Assembly: GCF_900110655.1 (NCBI RefSeq)
Contig: NZ_FOEQ01000006.1
Location: 124,001 to 188,000 of the forward strand
Length of the DNA stretch: 64,000 nt
Reading direction: 5' to 3'
Source of the DNA: Pseudomonas soli
Lineage (GTDB): Bacteria > Pseudomonadota > Gammaproteobacteria > Pseudomonadales > Pseudomonadaceae
Shown here one piece after another: positions 8,564 to 17,221 of this stretch (position 1 is its first letter; the number at the start of each line of letters is the position of its first letter). The translations under genes were made by a program, and so were the position numbers. The notes beneath the pieces were generated by a model. It ran no database searches, was not told the origin of the DNA, and worked only from the letters and a program-made list of their open reading frames with translations.

Positions 8564-11350
8564 ATGCGTCCCCTGGAACGTATCGAATTCATCGACCAAC
8601 AGATTCTCACGCTGCTCGCCGCAATGCCCGTACCCGGCCGGCACGCGCAGGCGAGGCCCCGACTCCACCATGAGATCGCCAGTTTCTGGACGGCTACCGA
8701 TACCCAGGGGCGCTCACGCCGTCTGCGGCTGGTGGACCTGCGCAGGGCATTGATGCAGGCCGAGCTCGGTTTGCGCGTCCACGACCAGACGCTGAGCGAG
8801 CAGCAGGCGCAGCTCGTCAGTAGCTGCCTCGACCTGCCCTGCGCCTGGCAACGCCACCGCCAGCCGGTGGCGCAACGCGTACAGGTGTACCGACCGGTCC
8901 TGAGCCGCGACCGCCCCCAATGGCGGGCCGCACTCCCTGGCACCTTCGTGCTCATGGCTGGCACAGCGGAAGGCGCAAACCAGGTTCCTGCACAAGCACA
9001 TGGGCCGGCGTACCTGTTCGGCCTGCCCCAGGGCATCGAGGTCTACACGTCGCTGGCCGAGCTGCATCAGGAGCTGTGCGAGCGGCTCGACGACCCGATC
9101 CAGAGCACTCCACTGTTGCAACTGCTGGTCGAGCCTGAGCAGATCGCCAACGCCCGTCTCGCTGACCGCCTGCGCTACCAATGGTACGCAGACGACCCTA
9201 TCGAGGCCCAGGTGGACAGCCTGATAGAGGCGCAACGGCGGCGTCTCCACACTGCCTGGGCGACAGCAGATGTGCAGGCCGACATCGGCAAGGCCGTTGC
9301 TCTTGGCGATGAATGTGGCAAGCGTCCGCTGCTCGATACCCGCTATGCCCTGCTGCTGGAAAAGCACCTGCCCAACTGGCTGCGCCAGGCAGGCCCGCAA
9401 GCCCTGACGCATATCATGCAGACCCTGCAAGTACTGGTGGCCACCGGTCAGCAGGTAGCCGCCCCCGGCATTCTCACCCTGCGCCAGTTCCAGGAACAGA
9501 ACCGCCTCGAGGACTGGGCACGCCAGCGCGTGCAACAACACTTGCGCAATGACCTGGGGTTGACCATTGCACCTGCGGATATCGAGGTCTACGTCACCCA
9601 AACCCGGCAGGTCGGCCCCCACCTGAATCCATTCAACCCATCCAGCTACAACACCTGGCGCGGGCTGGAAAAGGTCGGCGGCCAGCTCGTCGAGAACATC
9701 CACGAGCGCTACTCCCTTGATCAACTGGCGCTGCGCAACGTGGCCTGGTTCGATTTTGACTATTGGCTCACCGCCCGCATCGTCCACCGCCTTGGCAAGC
9801 CATTGCCAGCCGAACTGTCGCCAGGCTACATCAAGCGCATGGTGCGGCATCTGAGCGTAGGGGGCAGCTATGTCGAGTACCTGAGGGCGCAACTGATCGA
9901 TTCGACGGTTGGCGCCTGGCGTCTGCATGCCCATTGCCGGATCAACCGTGCGCGGATGCGCGCCGAAGCGGCCAAGGCGCGCTATGCTGGGCATCTAGCC
10001 GCTGGTGGCAGCGAACGTGGCTATGCATGGGTACGCCAGGTGCTGGACTACCCTCACAACGCCTTGCGCCCACCGGTGGATGGCGACTCTCTCACCGTGC
10101 GGCAATTGTTGATCGGTGGCCATACTGTGCAAGGCGTATTGCTCATCAACTGCAGCACGCCTCGGGCAGGCCTGTTCGTGCTGTACACCCCCGACGCGCC
10201 AGACCGCAGGGCCTGGCGTGCGTTCGCCAGCCCACGCGAACTGCTACGACTGCTCAAGCGCAAACCCGCCTTGCGCAGCTATGTCACCAGTCGCATGGCG
10301 CAACGTTCCAAGGCCGCCACTGAAGGATTATTGGTCAAAGGTCGCCTGGGCCCAGTGCTGAGTACACCCGCAATCGCCGACGATCTGTTCTTCGCCTACT
10401 ACATGGCCGAAGTCCACGGCATGCTGGCAGTCGCCGATGCCAACAGCCGCACTTCGGCGGAAGCAGACGCGCAACAAGCTGTCGCCATCTCCTGGCGGGT
10501 ACTCGACCTGATCAGCCTGATACTGCCGTCGAGGTTACTGATCCCGATGTCGCTGGGGCGCATGGCGATCGAGATCTGGGGCAGCGCGGAGGCCTATCGC
10601 GCCGAAGACCTCAATGGTGTGCTGCAGCATGTGTACAGCGCACTGGGTCACTTCAACGATGCGACCACCAGCCTGGCCACCACCGGCCTGATGCGCCGCC
10701 TGCTACGCGGCATGCCGGCGCAGCCGCCGTTGCCGATGCCCAGCCACTACAGTGTCGCGGCCCCAGCCGAACACCTGCGCTATCGAATCGATGGCATCTA
10801 TGGCGAGGGGGTCTTCGAAAAAGCTTCGGAATTCGAAGGACTGAGCCACTACTTCATCCAGGATGCACAGCAGCGACACTACCGGGTCACCTTCGATGGC
10901 CAGCGCTGGCGCGTGATCGACCCCGCCCAGCCGGATGCTTACCAACTACAGCCGCTCAAGCGCCTGGCCGATGGCCGTTGGGTGATCGACTCACCACTGC
11001 TCTGGTATGACGGCCTGCCAGACCTGGAGCGGCTGTTCGATGACTGCCGCCTACCCGAAGAGCTCGACGGGACAGCGATCGGCGACATCGACGGGCTTTA
11101 CCTGGCCCATGAGCAGCTGTACCTGCAAACCCGCGGCGGCCAGCTGGCGCTGCGCCGCCATCTGCTTCAGGGCCGCTACCACCTGCCGATCCCGGCTACC
11201 CGTAGCACCGGCGTGGAGCCTTGGGCAGTGTTACGCTGGCAGGATCATCAGTGGCGTATCCAAGTTCGCCAGGCCGGGCGCAGCAGCGCCTGGCTGACGC
11301 TGCCGCAGGCTTACGCTGTCAGCCGAGGCAGCACAGCGTCCAGGCGCTGA
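8564..11350 (+). CDS. large DUF6543/dermonecrotic-toxin-like protein
   Basis: A 928-residue protein with no signal peptide and a good ribosome site (AAGGAG seven bases before ATG). The region from about 255 to 450 (RYALLLEKHLPNWL, LALRNVAWFDFDYWL, MVRHLSVGGSYVEYLR) reads like the large Pseudomonas proteins annotated as dermonecrotic toxin domain/DUF6543. A hydrophobic helix lies at about 645-672 (LDLISLILPSRLLIPMSLG). The C-terminal third is beta-rich (RIDGIYGEGVFEKASEFEG, YRVTFDGQRWRVIDP, RLADGRWVIDSPLLWYDGL), as in that family. It is shorter than many members. Toxicity is inferred from resemblance only. Its 3' end overlaps the convergent kinase gene by 40 bases. Confidence 0.65.
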   Translation: MRPLERIEFIDQQILTLLAAMPVPGRHAQARPRLHHEIASFWTATDTQGRSRRLRLVDLRRALMQAELGLRVHDQTLSEQQAQLVSSCLDLPCAWQRHRQPVAQRVQVYRPVLSRDRPQWRAALPGTFVLMAGTAEGANQVPAQAHGPAYLFGLPQGIEVYTSLAELHQELCERLDDPIQSTPLLQLLVEPEQIANARLADRLRYQWYADDPIEAQVDSLIEAQRRRLHTAWATADVQADIGKAVALGDECGKRPLLDTRYALLLEKHLPNWLRQAGPQALTHIMQTLQVLVATGQQVAAPGILTLRQFQEQNRLEDWARQRVQQHLRNDLGLTIAPADIEVYVTQTRQVGPHLNPFNPSSYNTWRGLEKVGGQLVENIHERYSLDQLALRNVAWFDFDYWLTARIVHRLGKPLPAELSPGYIKRMVRHLSVGGSYVEYLRAQLIDSTVGAWRLHAHCRINRARMRAEAAKARYAGHLAAGGSERGYAWVRQVLDYPHNALRPPVDGDSLTVRQLLIGGHTVQGVLLINCSTPRAGLFVLYTPDAPDRRAWRAFASPRELLRLLKRKPALRSYVTSRMAQRSKAATEGLLVKGRLGPVLSTPAIADDLFFAYYMAEVHGMLAVADANSRTSAEADAQQAVAISWRVLDLISLILPSRLLIPMSLGRMAIEIWGSAEAYRAEDLNGVLQHVYSALGHFNDATTSLATTGLMRRLLRGMPAQPPLPMPSHYSVAAPAEHLRYRIDGIYGEGVFEKASEFEGLSHYFIQDAQQRHYRVTFDGQRWRVIDPAQPDAYQLQPLKRLADGRWVIDSPLLWYDGLPDLERLFDDCRLPEELDGTAIGDIDGLYLAHEQLYLQTRGGQLALRRHLLQGRYHLPIPATRSTGVEPWAVLRWQDHQWRIQVRQAGRSSAWLTLPQAYAVSRGSTASRR

Positions 11351-12753
11351 TGCAAGGCGCTGCCGCTCGGCCAGTTGCGCAGCAAGCGCGCCCGGTCACG
11401 GGCAAACGCCGGAGCGAAGCTGAGCTGGGTGGCATGTTGGCACATGGCGTCGAGGTCGATCAGCGACCATTGGCCGTCCTGCCAGAACAGGTTGTGGCCC
11501 TTGAAGTCGCCATGGCTGATGCGCTCGCGGATCAGTTGCTGCATTACCAGCACCAGGGCCTCGACCTGCGCGTCGGGCGCCTCGCCACTTTGCACGTAGG
11601 GTGCAAAGCATTCGATCAAGTCCGGCCCGTCGGCGTACTCGGTCACCAGATAGGCCGTGCTGCGCAGCCCCATCACCCGCTGCTCCAGCACCGCCAGGGG
11701 GCGAGGCGTGGCGATGTCGAGAAACTCAAGGCGGTGCCCTTCGATCCACGAATGCCAGGCCCGGCTCGGGCGCCAGAAGCGCTTGAACCAGTGGGCGGTA
11801 TTCTTGATGTTGTAGCGCTTGAGCACCAGCGTGCGGCCGCCCACCTCGATACGCGCCACACTGGCCGCCCCACCGGTCTTGTACAGGTGGCCCTGGTCAA
11901 TCAGTACATCGGCCTTCTCGAGCACCGGCAGCAGCGCCTCGACTTCGCCGCGACGGATGGCGCGCAGGCCCGACAGACTACGTTCGACGCTGAACAGCGT
12001 ACATTCGCGCCCGGCCTTGTCCAGGTAGTCTTTCAGGCGCCAGTTGCGCACCTTGTCCACCTGCTTTTGCAACGCCTCCAGCGGCAGCGCATGCTCGGCG
12101 TTGGCCAGGATGTAGTGCACCAGCGCCTCCTCGATGAAAGGCTCCAGGCGCTTGGGCAACTGGGCGAAGAACACCCCGAGGTTTTCCAGCACGCGCTGAC
12201 GCGACAGCTGCTGGCCGGGGGTTTCGGCCTTGATACCGGCGCCGTCGATCAGGTACAGCGTGCCGTCCTGGCGCAGCAGGTTGTCCAGGTGCAGGTCCTC
12301 CTGCCACAACCCCTTGGCGTGCATGTGCGCAACAGCGGTCAACGCCTCGCCAAGCACCAGGTGCTGCTCGTCGGCGAGCATCGGCAATGATTCCACCTTG
12401 GCCCAGGCGTCACCCAGGCTTTCGGCGTGATCGAGGTATTCGAACAACAGCCAGCCACCTTCGCCTTCCTTGAGGCCATCGACCAGCAGCCGCGGCGTGG
12501 TCAGGCCCTGGTCGGCCATCAGTCGGGCGCCATCGCGTTCGCGCTGGAAGTGGCGAGCGGCATTGCCGCCGACCAGCAACTTGGCCAGGACCTTGGTGCC
12601 ACGCCAGATGCCGGCGCCGACATAGCGCTGGCCCGGCAGCACGCGCAGCAGGCTGAGCAGTTGCAGGTCGGCGCTGCCCGCCGCGTCAGCGAGGGTGATG
12701 GTCAGGGGCAGGCTTGGGCTGCGCCCGGCCTCCTTCAATTCGGACAGGCGCAT
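11311..12753 (-). CDS. tandem kinase-fold protein of the LPS core locus
   Basis: A 480-residue protein that appears to hold two InaA/WaaP-like kinase folds. In the first half VLAKLLVGG gives the nucleotide-binding lysine, QEDLHLDNLL (151-160) the catalytic loop and LYLIDGAG the DFG-equivalent. In the second half LVLKRYNIK, HGDFKGHNLF (D416) and LIDLDAM play those roles. It is the last gene of the waa operon, matching a conserved kinase-like gene after wapQ in P. aeruginosa. The start used is ATG at 12753, overlapping the previous stop (TGATG); a longer in-frame start is less likely. It probably phosphorylates LPS core sugars or affects that step; the substrate is unknown. Confidence 0.75.
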   Translation of the reverse strand: MRLSELKEAGRSPSLPLTITLADAAGSADLQLLSLLRVLPGQRYVGAGIWRGTKVLAKLLVGGNAARHFQRERDGARLMADQGLTTPRLLVDGLKEGEGGWLLFEYLDHAESLGDAWAKVESLPMLADEQHLVLGEALTAVAHMHAKGLWQEDLHLDNLLRQDGTLYLIDGAGIKAETPGQQLSRQRVLENLGVFFAQLPKRLEPFIEEALVHYILANAEHALPLEALQKQVDKVRNWRLKDYLDKAGRECTLFSVERSLSGLRAIRRGEVEALLPVLEKADVLIDQGHLYKTGGAASVARIEVGGRTLVLKRYNIKNTAHWFKRFWRPSRAWHSWIEGHRLEFLDIATPRPLAVLEQRVMGLRSTAYLVTEYADGPDLIECFAPYVQSGEAPDAQVEALVLVMQQLIRERISHGDFKGHNLFWQDGQWSLIDLDAMCQHATQLSFAPAFARDRARLLRNWPSGSALHQRLDAVLPRLTA

Positions 12754-13505
12754 CAGCGGGCCTCTTTGTGACGGCGGCGTTGGGTCAGGCGTTGCAGCCA
12801 AGTGGAAACCAGGGCGCTGTCTGCCGGCTGCTCCAGGTAGGCGGCCAGCAGCACACGCACGTCTGCCTCGCTCCAGGCACGGGCACGCCTTAGCAGCGGC
12901 TCGAGGTCCTTGACCCGGTCACGCATGCCGAACAGCAGCGGGCGGGTCTTCTCCAGGTCGATCAGCTGTGCCTGCCAGCCCTCGCGGCGCTCACGCAGGA
13001 AGATATGCTTGGGGTAGAAGCAACCGTGCATCTGCCCGGCGGCGTGCAGGGTGCGGGCCAGTCGTCCACAGGCTTGGAGAATCGCCTCGCGCTGCGGCGC
13101 AGCCATCTGCGACCAGCGGGCAAGCAACTGCTCGAGATCAATCCATTCGTCCAACGCGCGGGTCATGAGAATCGCGCGATGCTGCCCAGCCTGTTTGCGC
13201 TCGCCGTAGAACACCGCCTGCAAGGCAGGGATGTCGAGCTTCTGGTAGCGGCTGATGTTGCGGAACTCGCGGGCGAACGTCGGCTCGCCAAATGGCCGCT
13301 GCAGGCTGCGAGTAAAGTAGTCGCTCTGGCGCTTGAGGTAGAAGCCCTTGCCCTCCAGCTCCAAACGGAAAACGCTGCTCCAGCCACCACGGCCAGTGTT
13401 GGGTTCATCGACAGCGTCCAGTTGCAAAGCCCAGAGCGCCTCGAAGTCGCCCAGTCCGTGGCGTTGCAGCAGTGCCTGATCGGCACTGGCCAGGTAGTCG
13501 GTCAT
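12753..13505 (-). CDS. wapQ: LPS core kinase-like protein WapQ
   Basis: A 250-residue kinase-fold protein. FYLKRQSDYF (lysine near 58) corresponds to the ATP-anchoring strand, MHGCFYPKHIFL (159-170) to the catalytic loop and LIDLEKTR to the metal-binding segment. The usual catalytic aspartate of HGD is a cysteine here (H160-G-C162), so activity may rely on a different residue. Order and size fit WapQ of P. aeruginosa. The start overlaps the preceding stop by four bases, and its own stop overlaps the next ATG by one, so translation is coupled along the operon. Confidence 0.72.
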   Translation of the reverse strand: MTDYLASADQALLQRHGLGDFEALWALQLDAVDEPNTGRGGWSSVFRLELEGKGFYLKRQSDYFTRSLQRPFGEPTFAREFRNISRYQKLDIPALQAVFYGERKQAGQHRAILMTRALDEWIDLEQLLARWSQMAAPQREAILQACGRLARTLHAAGQMHGCFYPKHIFLRERREGWQAQLIDLEKTRPLLFGMRDRVKDLEPLLRRARAWSEADVRVLLAAYLEQPADSALVSTWLQRLTQRRRHKEAR

Positions 13506-14236
13506 TCTCTTCCCTCGAAAAAACCCAGGACCTGACGGATACGCTTCTTGTCGCGGCCATGCAGACGCGCATGTCCACGGTATTGCAGATAAAAGCGCAG
13601 GCGCTGGGTCGCCGACAAATGATATTTGGCAACCTTGTCCAGGCATGCCAGATCCTTGATCAACCGATGGCGCAGCATGAAGCCGCGCCAGAAGTCACCG
13701 GTTGGGCAATCGATGAAGAACAGCGTGCCCTGGTCATCGACCAGCAGGTTGCGCCACTTCAGATCGTTATGGGCGAAATGATGGTCGTGCATCACCCGCG
13801 TATGTCGCGCCAGCTGGCGGCTGACATGGTCGACCCAGGCCGCGTCACGCAGGCGCGGATCATTGCGCTCAGCCAACGCCGAAAGGTCCTCGGTGCGTGG
13901 CAGTTCGCGGGTGATCATCGCCCCACGGCCAAACGCCAGGCCCTGGCGCTCGAGGCCCCAGGCGACCACGTCGGCGGTGGGGATGCCCCACTTGGCGAAC
14001 TGCTTAAGGTTCTGCCACTCGGCCTTGACGCGCGGGCGCCCCAGGTAGCGACGCATGTGCTTGCCGGCGCCAGTGTAGCGTTTGACGTAGTAGTTGACCC
14101 CGTCCCGTTCGATACGGATGACCTCGCTCAGCGGGTCGCGGGTCAGGCGCTCGCCCTTGATCGCGAACACCGCGTCGATACTGCCGAAATCGGCCGCCAG
14201 GTGCGCATACTCAGGCGCCAGGTTCCAGCTCGCCAT
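13502..14236 (-). CDS. wapP: LPS core kinase WapP
   Basis: A 244-residue cytosolic kinase. The lysine of YYVKRYTGAG (K52), the catalytic loop HNDLKWRNLLV (D158) and LFFIDCPTGD form a complete eukaryotic-like kinase active site. In P. aeruginosa WapP acts with WaaP and WapQ in phosphorylating inner-core heptose; that function is assigned by family and position. It starts one base inside the waaP stop (TGATG). Confidence 0.78.
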   Translation of the reverse strand: MASWNLAPEYAHLAADFGSIDAVFAIKGERLTRDPLSEVIRIERDGVNYYVKRYTGAGKHMRRYLGRPRVKAEWQNLKQFAKWGIPTADVVAWGLERQGLAFGRGAMITRELPRTEDLSALAERNDPRLRDAAWVDHVSRQLARHTRVMHDHHFAHNDLKWRNLLVDDQGTLFFIDCPTGDFWRGFMLRHRLIKDLACLDKVAKYHLSATQRLRFYLQYRGHARLHGRDKKRIRQVLGFFEGRE

Positions 14237-15042
14237 CAGAGTGCGTCCCCGTAACGTTGCTTGCGGTCATAGAGTTTCTGCGCCTTGCGCTCCAGCCAGG
14301 CGAGCAGTGCGGCCTCGTCCTTGAGCACCTGGCGCAACGGGCGCTGGAAGTAGCCACGCAAGAAGCGCAGCTTGTCGCGGCGGGTCAGGCCGATGTCCAA
14401 GGCCGAGAAATACAGGGCGGCCAGGTCCTTGTCGCGCCAGCGGCGGGTAATTTTCGCCCGTGTCTGAGCGCGGTGCAGGTCGATCACCGACAGCTTGAAG
14501 TCTTCCGGCGTCACCGGGCGGTCGGTGTGCAGCAGGAAATGACAGATGTAGCAGTCGCGGTGATTGACCCCTGCGCGGTGCATGCCGCCGGTCATCTTCG
14601 CCACCTCGGCGATCAGTGCGCGCTTCAGGCGCGGCGCTGGCGGCTGCTTCACCCAATCGATGCTGAAGTCTTCCAGGCTGACGGTCGGCGCCAGCTCCTC
14701 GGTGACGATGAACGAATGCTGGGTGGCCGGATTGCCACCGCGCTCGCCGTAGGCCACGGCGGTCATGGTTGGCACGCCAGCTTCATGCAGGCGCTGGATC
14801 GCACGCCACTCCTGGCCGGCACCGAGCACCGGCAGCTTGGCGCTGAGCAGGTTCTTGAAAATCTCGCCCCAGCCGATGCCACGGTGGATCTTGACGAAGA
14901 AGCCCGCGCCATCGACCTCGGTACGCAGGGTGCGACGGCCTTCCAGCTCGCGATATACCTCGCCCTGCAGGGCCTCGACGGCATCGAAGGGGTCACGCCC
15001 GGCCCACAGGCGCTTGAACGGTTCGGCCAGTATCAGCTTCAT
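14236..15042 (-). CDS. waaP: LPS core heptose(I) kinase WaaP
   Basis: A 268-residue kinase, the family's usual length. It carries the ATP lysine (FFVKIHRG, K51) and the catalytic loop HRDCYICHFL with D163, the position of the essential aspartate in P. aeruginosa WaaP, followed by LSVIDLHRAQ. It phosphorylates heptose I of the LPS inner core, a modification needed for outer-membrane integrity in Pseudomonas. ATG at 15042 overlaps the waaG stop by four bases. Confidence 0.92.
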   Translation of the reverse strand: MKLILAEPFKRLWAGRDPFDAVEALQGEVYRELEGRRTLRTEVDGAGFFVKIHRGIGWGEIFKNLLSAKLPVLGAGQEWRAIQRLHEAGVPTMTAVAYGERGGNPATQHSFIVTEELAPTVSLEDFSIDWVKQPPAPRLKRALIAEVAKMTGGMHRAGVNHRDCYICHFLLHTDRPVTPEDFKLSVIDLHRAQTRAKITRRWRDKDLAALYFSALDIGLTRRDKLRFLRGYFQRPLRQVLKDEAALLAWLERKAQKLYDRKQRYGDAL

Positions 15043-16163
15043 GCGGTCTCCTGCCCAAGGATCACATCGGCGGCATGCTGCGGCATGCTGTACAGGTCGG
15101 CGGTGGCGGCGAACGCCACGCCGTTGCTCGCCCAGGATGCACGGGCCGCGGCGTCTTCGAGCATGCGTTGCAGATAGGCGTTGAGCTGGTCCTGCTCGAA
15201 TGGCTCGTCCAGCACCAGGCCGCTGTCGGCCTCGGCGATGTAATGGGCATAGCCGCACACCTGCGACACCAGCACCGGCAGGCCGGCGACCAGCGCCTCT
15301 AGCAATACGGTACCGGTGTTTTCGTTGTAGGCAGGGTGGATCAGCAGATCGGCGCCAAGCAGGAAGCGCGGAATATCGCTGCGCCCCTTGAGGAACTGCA
15401 CCTGGTCGCCCAGGCCGAGAGCCGTGCTCTGCACCTGGAACAGCTTGGGGTCGTCCTGGCCGATGACCATCAGTTTCGTACGCTTGCGCAGGGCTGACGG
15501 CAGCGCCGCGAGGGCCTTGAGGCTGCGGTCGACGCCCTTGGTCTTGAAGCCCGAGCCGATCTGCACCAGCAGCAACTCGTCGTCGGCCAGGCCGAACTCC
15601 TGGCGGAAGGCGGCGCGGATGGCCTCGGCGTCGGCCGGGCGCCGGCGGTCCTGGGAAATGCCCGGCGGCAGCAGGTGGAAACGCGCCTCGGGCGTACCGT
15701 AGTGCTTGATGAACAGCGGCTGCTGCACCTCGGAGATCATCAGGATCTCGGTACGTGCATCCTTGGCGAACACCGCCCGCTCGTACTCGGCGAAGTGGCG
15801 ATAGCGGCCCCAGCGGCGGTAGAGGCCGCCGCGCAGGGTCTGGGCCTTGTCCTCGAAGCAGCCATCGGCGGCGTAGTAGACATCCAGGCCGGGCATCTTG
15901 TTGAAGCCGATCAGGCGATCGACCGGACGCTTGGCCAGGTCCGCCGCCATCCACGCACTGAGCTTCTCGTTGCGGCGATGGTTGAACAGCGCCTTGACCG
16001 GCGCCACCAGCACCTCGAAGCCCGGCGGAATATCGCCTTCCCAGATCAGCGTGTACACACGGATCTGGTGGCCACGCTTCTGGCATTCGAGGGCGATGCG
16101 CATGAAGTCACGCTGCAACCCGCCAAAGGGGAAATACTTGTAGAGCACAAAAGCCAATTGCAT
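15039..16163 (-). CDS. waaG: LPS core glucosyltransferase WaaG
   Basis: A 374-residue GT4/GT-B glycosyltransferase. The N-terminal acceptor half begins QLAFVLYKYFPFGGLQRD, and the C-terminal donor half has IGSGFKTKGVDRSL and HPAYNENTGTVLLEALVAGL with the E-x7-E nucleotide-sugar motif. It adds a core hexose to heptose II, using a UDP-sugar, at the cytoplasmic face of the inner membrane. The ATG at 16163 is chosen over a TTG one codon earlier because it overlaps the waaC stop as TGATG. Confidence 0.93.
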   Translation of the reverse strand: MQLAFVLYKYFPFGGLQRDFMRIALECQKRGHQIRVYTLIWEGDIPPGFEVLVAPVKALFNHRRNEKLSAWMAADLAKRPVDRLIGFNKMPGLDVYYAADGCFEDKAQTLRGGLYRRWGRYRHFAEYERAVFAKDARTEILMISEVQQPLFIKHYGTPEARFHLLPPGISQDRRRPADAEAIRAAFRQEFGLADDELLLVQIGSGFKTKGVDRSLKALAALPSALRKRTKLMVIGQDDPKLFQVQSTALGLGDQVQFLKGRSDIPRFLLGADLLIHPAYNENTGTVLLEALVAGLPVLVSQVCGYAHYIAEADSGLVLDEPFEQDQLNAYLQRMLEDAAARASWASNGVAFAATADLYSMPQHAADVILGQETA

Positions 16164-17221
16164 CAACGAACATCCTCAGCCAGCAGCAGCGCGCTCAAGC
16201 GGCCCGCCACATGCTCGGGATTCAGGCGAGTGAAGCACAGCGGCCACTCGCGTTTGAGATCGAACCGGCGCAGGTCCTCGGCACTCGGTTTATAGGTGCA
16301 CTTCTTCTGCAGGCACGGGGCGCAGGGGAAGTCGCTCGCCTGGTGGATCTGGGCGCGTCCGTAGGCACCGGTCAGACCAGGGTTGGTGGGGCCGAACAGG
16401 GAGATGGTCGGCACATCCAGGGCGGCGGCCAGGTGGCCCAGGCCGGTGTCCACCGCCACGCAGGCCTTGGCGGCGGCCAGCACACGGGCCACGCCCGCCA
16501 GGTTCAATTTGGGCAGCACCTGGCAATTGCTCAAGCCCTGGGCGATGCGCTCGGCGCGGGCTTTTTCCGCAGGATTGCCCCACGGCAGCATCACCTGCAG
16601 CTTGCGCCGGCCCATGCGCTCGGCCAGCTCGCGCCAGTAGGCCTCGGGCCAATGTTTGGTGGCCCAGGTGGTGCCATGCAGGAACACCACGTAGGGCGCG
16701 GCGGGCGGCAGTTGCAAGCGGTTGAGGTCAAGGCCGTAGTTGCCCAGCCCTTCCGGCAGGTCGTAGGCAAGGGCCAGGGCGAACAGTTGGCGCACGCGTT
16801 CAACGGCGTGCTGGCCGACAGCGACCGACAGCCGCCGGTCATAGAAGCGGCTGGCCCAGCCCTCACGAGCCGAGTAACGGTCCAGGCCGGCTACCGGCGC
16901 TTTCACGTAACGGGTCAGCCAGGCCGACTTGACCAGGCCCTGGGCATCGATCACCAGGTCGTACTTGCGCTCGCGCAGGCGCTGCTTGAAGGCCTTCCAC
17001 TCGCCGCTCTTGAGCGTCTGCCAGATATTCTTGCGCCAGCGGCGGATAGCCACCGGAATCACCTGATCGACCGCCGGGTGCCAGCTGGGGATCTCGGCGA
17101 AGCCTTCCTCCACCACCCAGTCGAAACGGATGCCGGGGATGGCGTGGGCGGCGTCGGTAAGGGCCGGCAAGGTATGGATGACGTCACCCAGCGACGACGT
17201 CTTGATGATCAGGACCCGCAC
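16163..17221 (-). CDS. waaC: LPS heptosyltransferase I WaaC
   Basis: A 352-residue GT9 heptosyltransferase beginning RVLIIKTSSLGDVIHTLPAL, the family's N-terminal signature. Later VVFLHGTTWATKHWP and AVDTGLGHLAAALDVPTISLFGPT form the ADP-heptose-binding half. It transfers the first L-glycero-D-manno-heptose onto Kdo. The start is GTG, placed directly against the waaF stop (TGAGTG) with no gap. Confidence 0.94.
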   Translation of the reverse strand: MRVLIIKTSSLGDVIHTLPALTDAAHAIPGIRFDWVVEEGFAEIPSWHPAVDQVIPVAIRRWRKNIWQTLKSGEWKAFKQRLRERKYDLVIDAQGLVKSAWLTRYVKAPVAGLDRYSAREGWASRFYDRRLSVAVGQHAVERVRQLFALALAYDLPEGLGNYGLDLNRLQLPPAAPYVVFLHGTTWATKHWPEAYWRELAERMGRRKLQVMLPWGNPAEKARAERIAQGLSNCQVLPKLNLAGVARVLAAAKACVAVDTGLGHLAAALDVPTISLFGPTNPGLTGAYGRAQIHQASDFPCAPCLQKKCTYKPSAEDLRRFDLKREWPLCFTRLNPEHVAGRLSALLLAEDVR

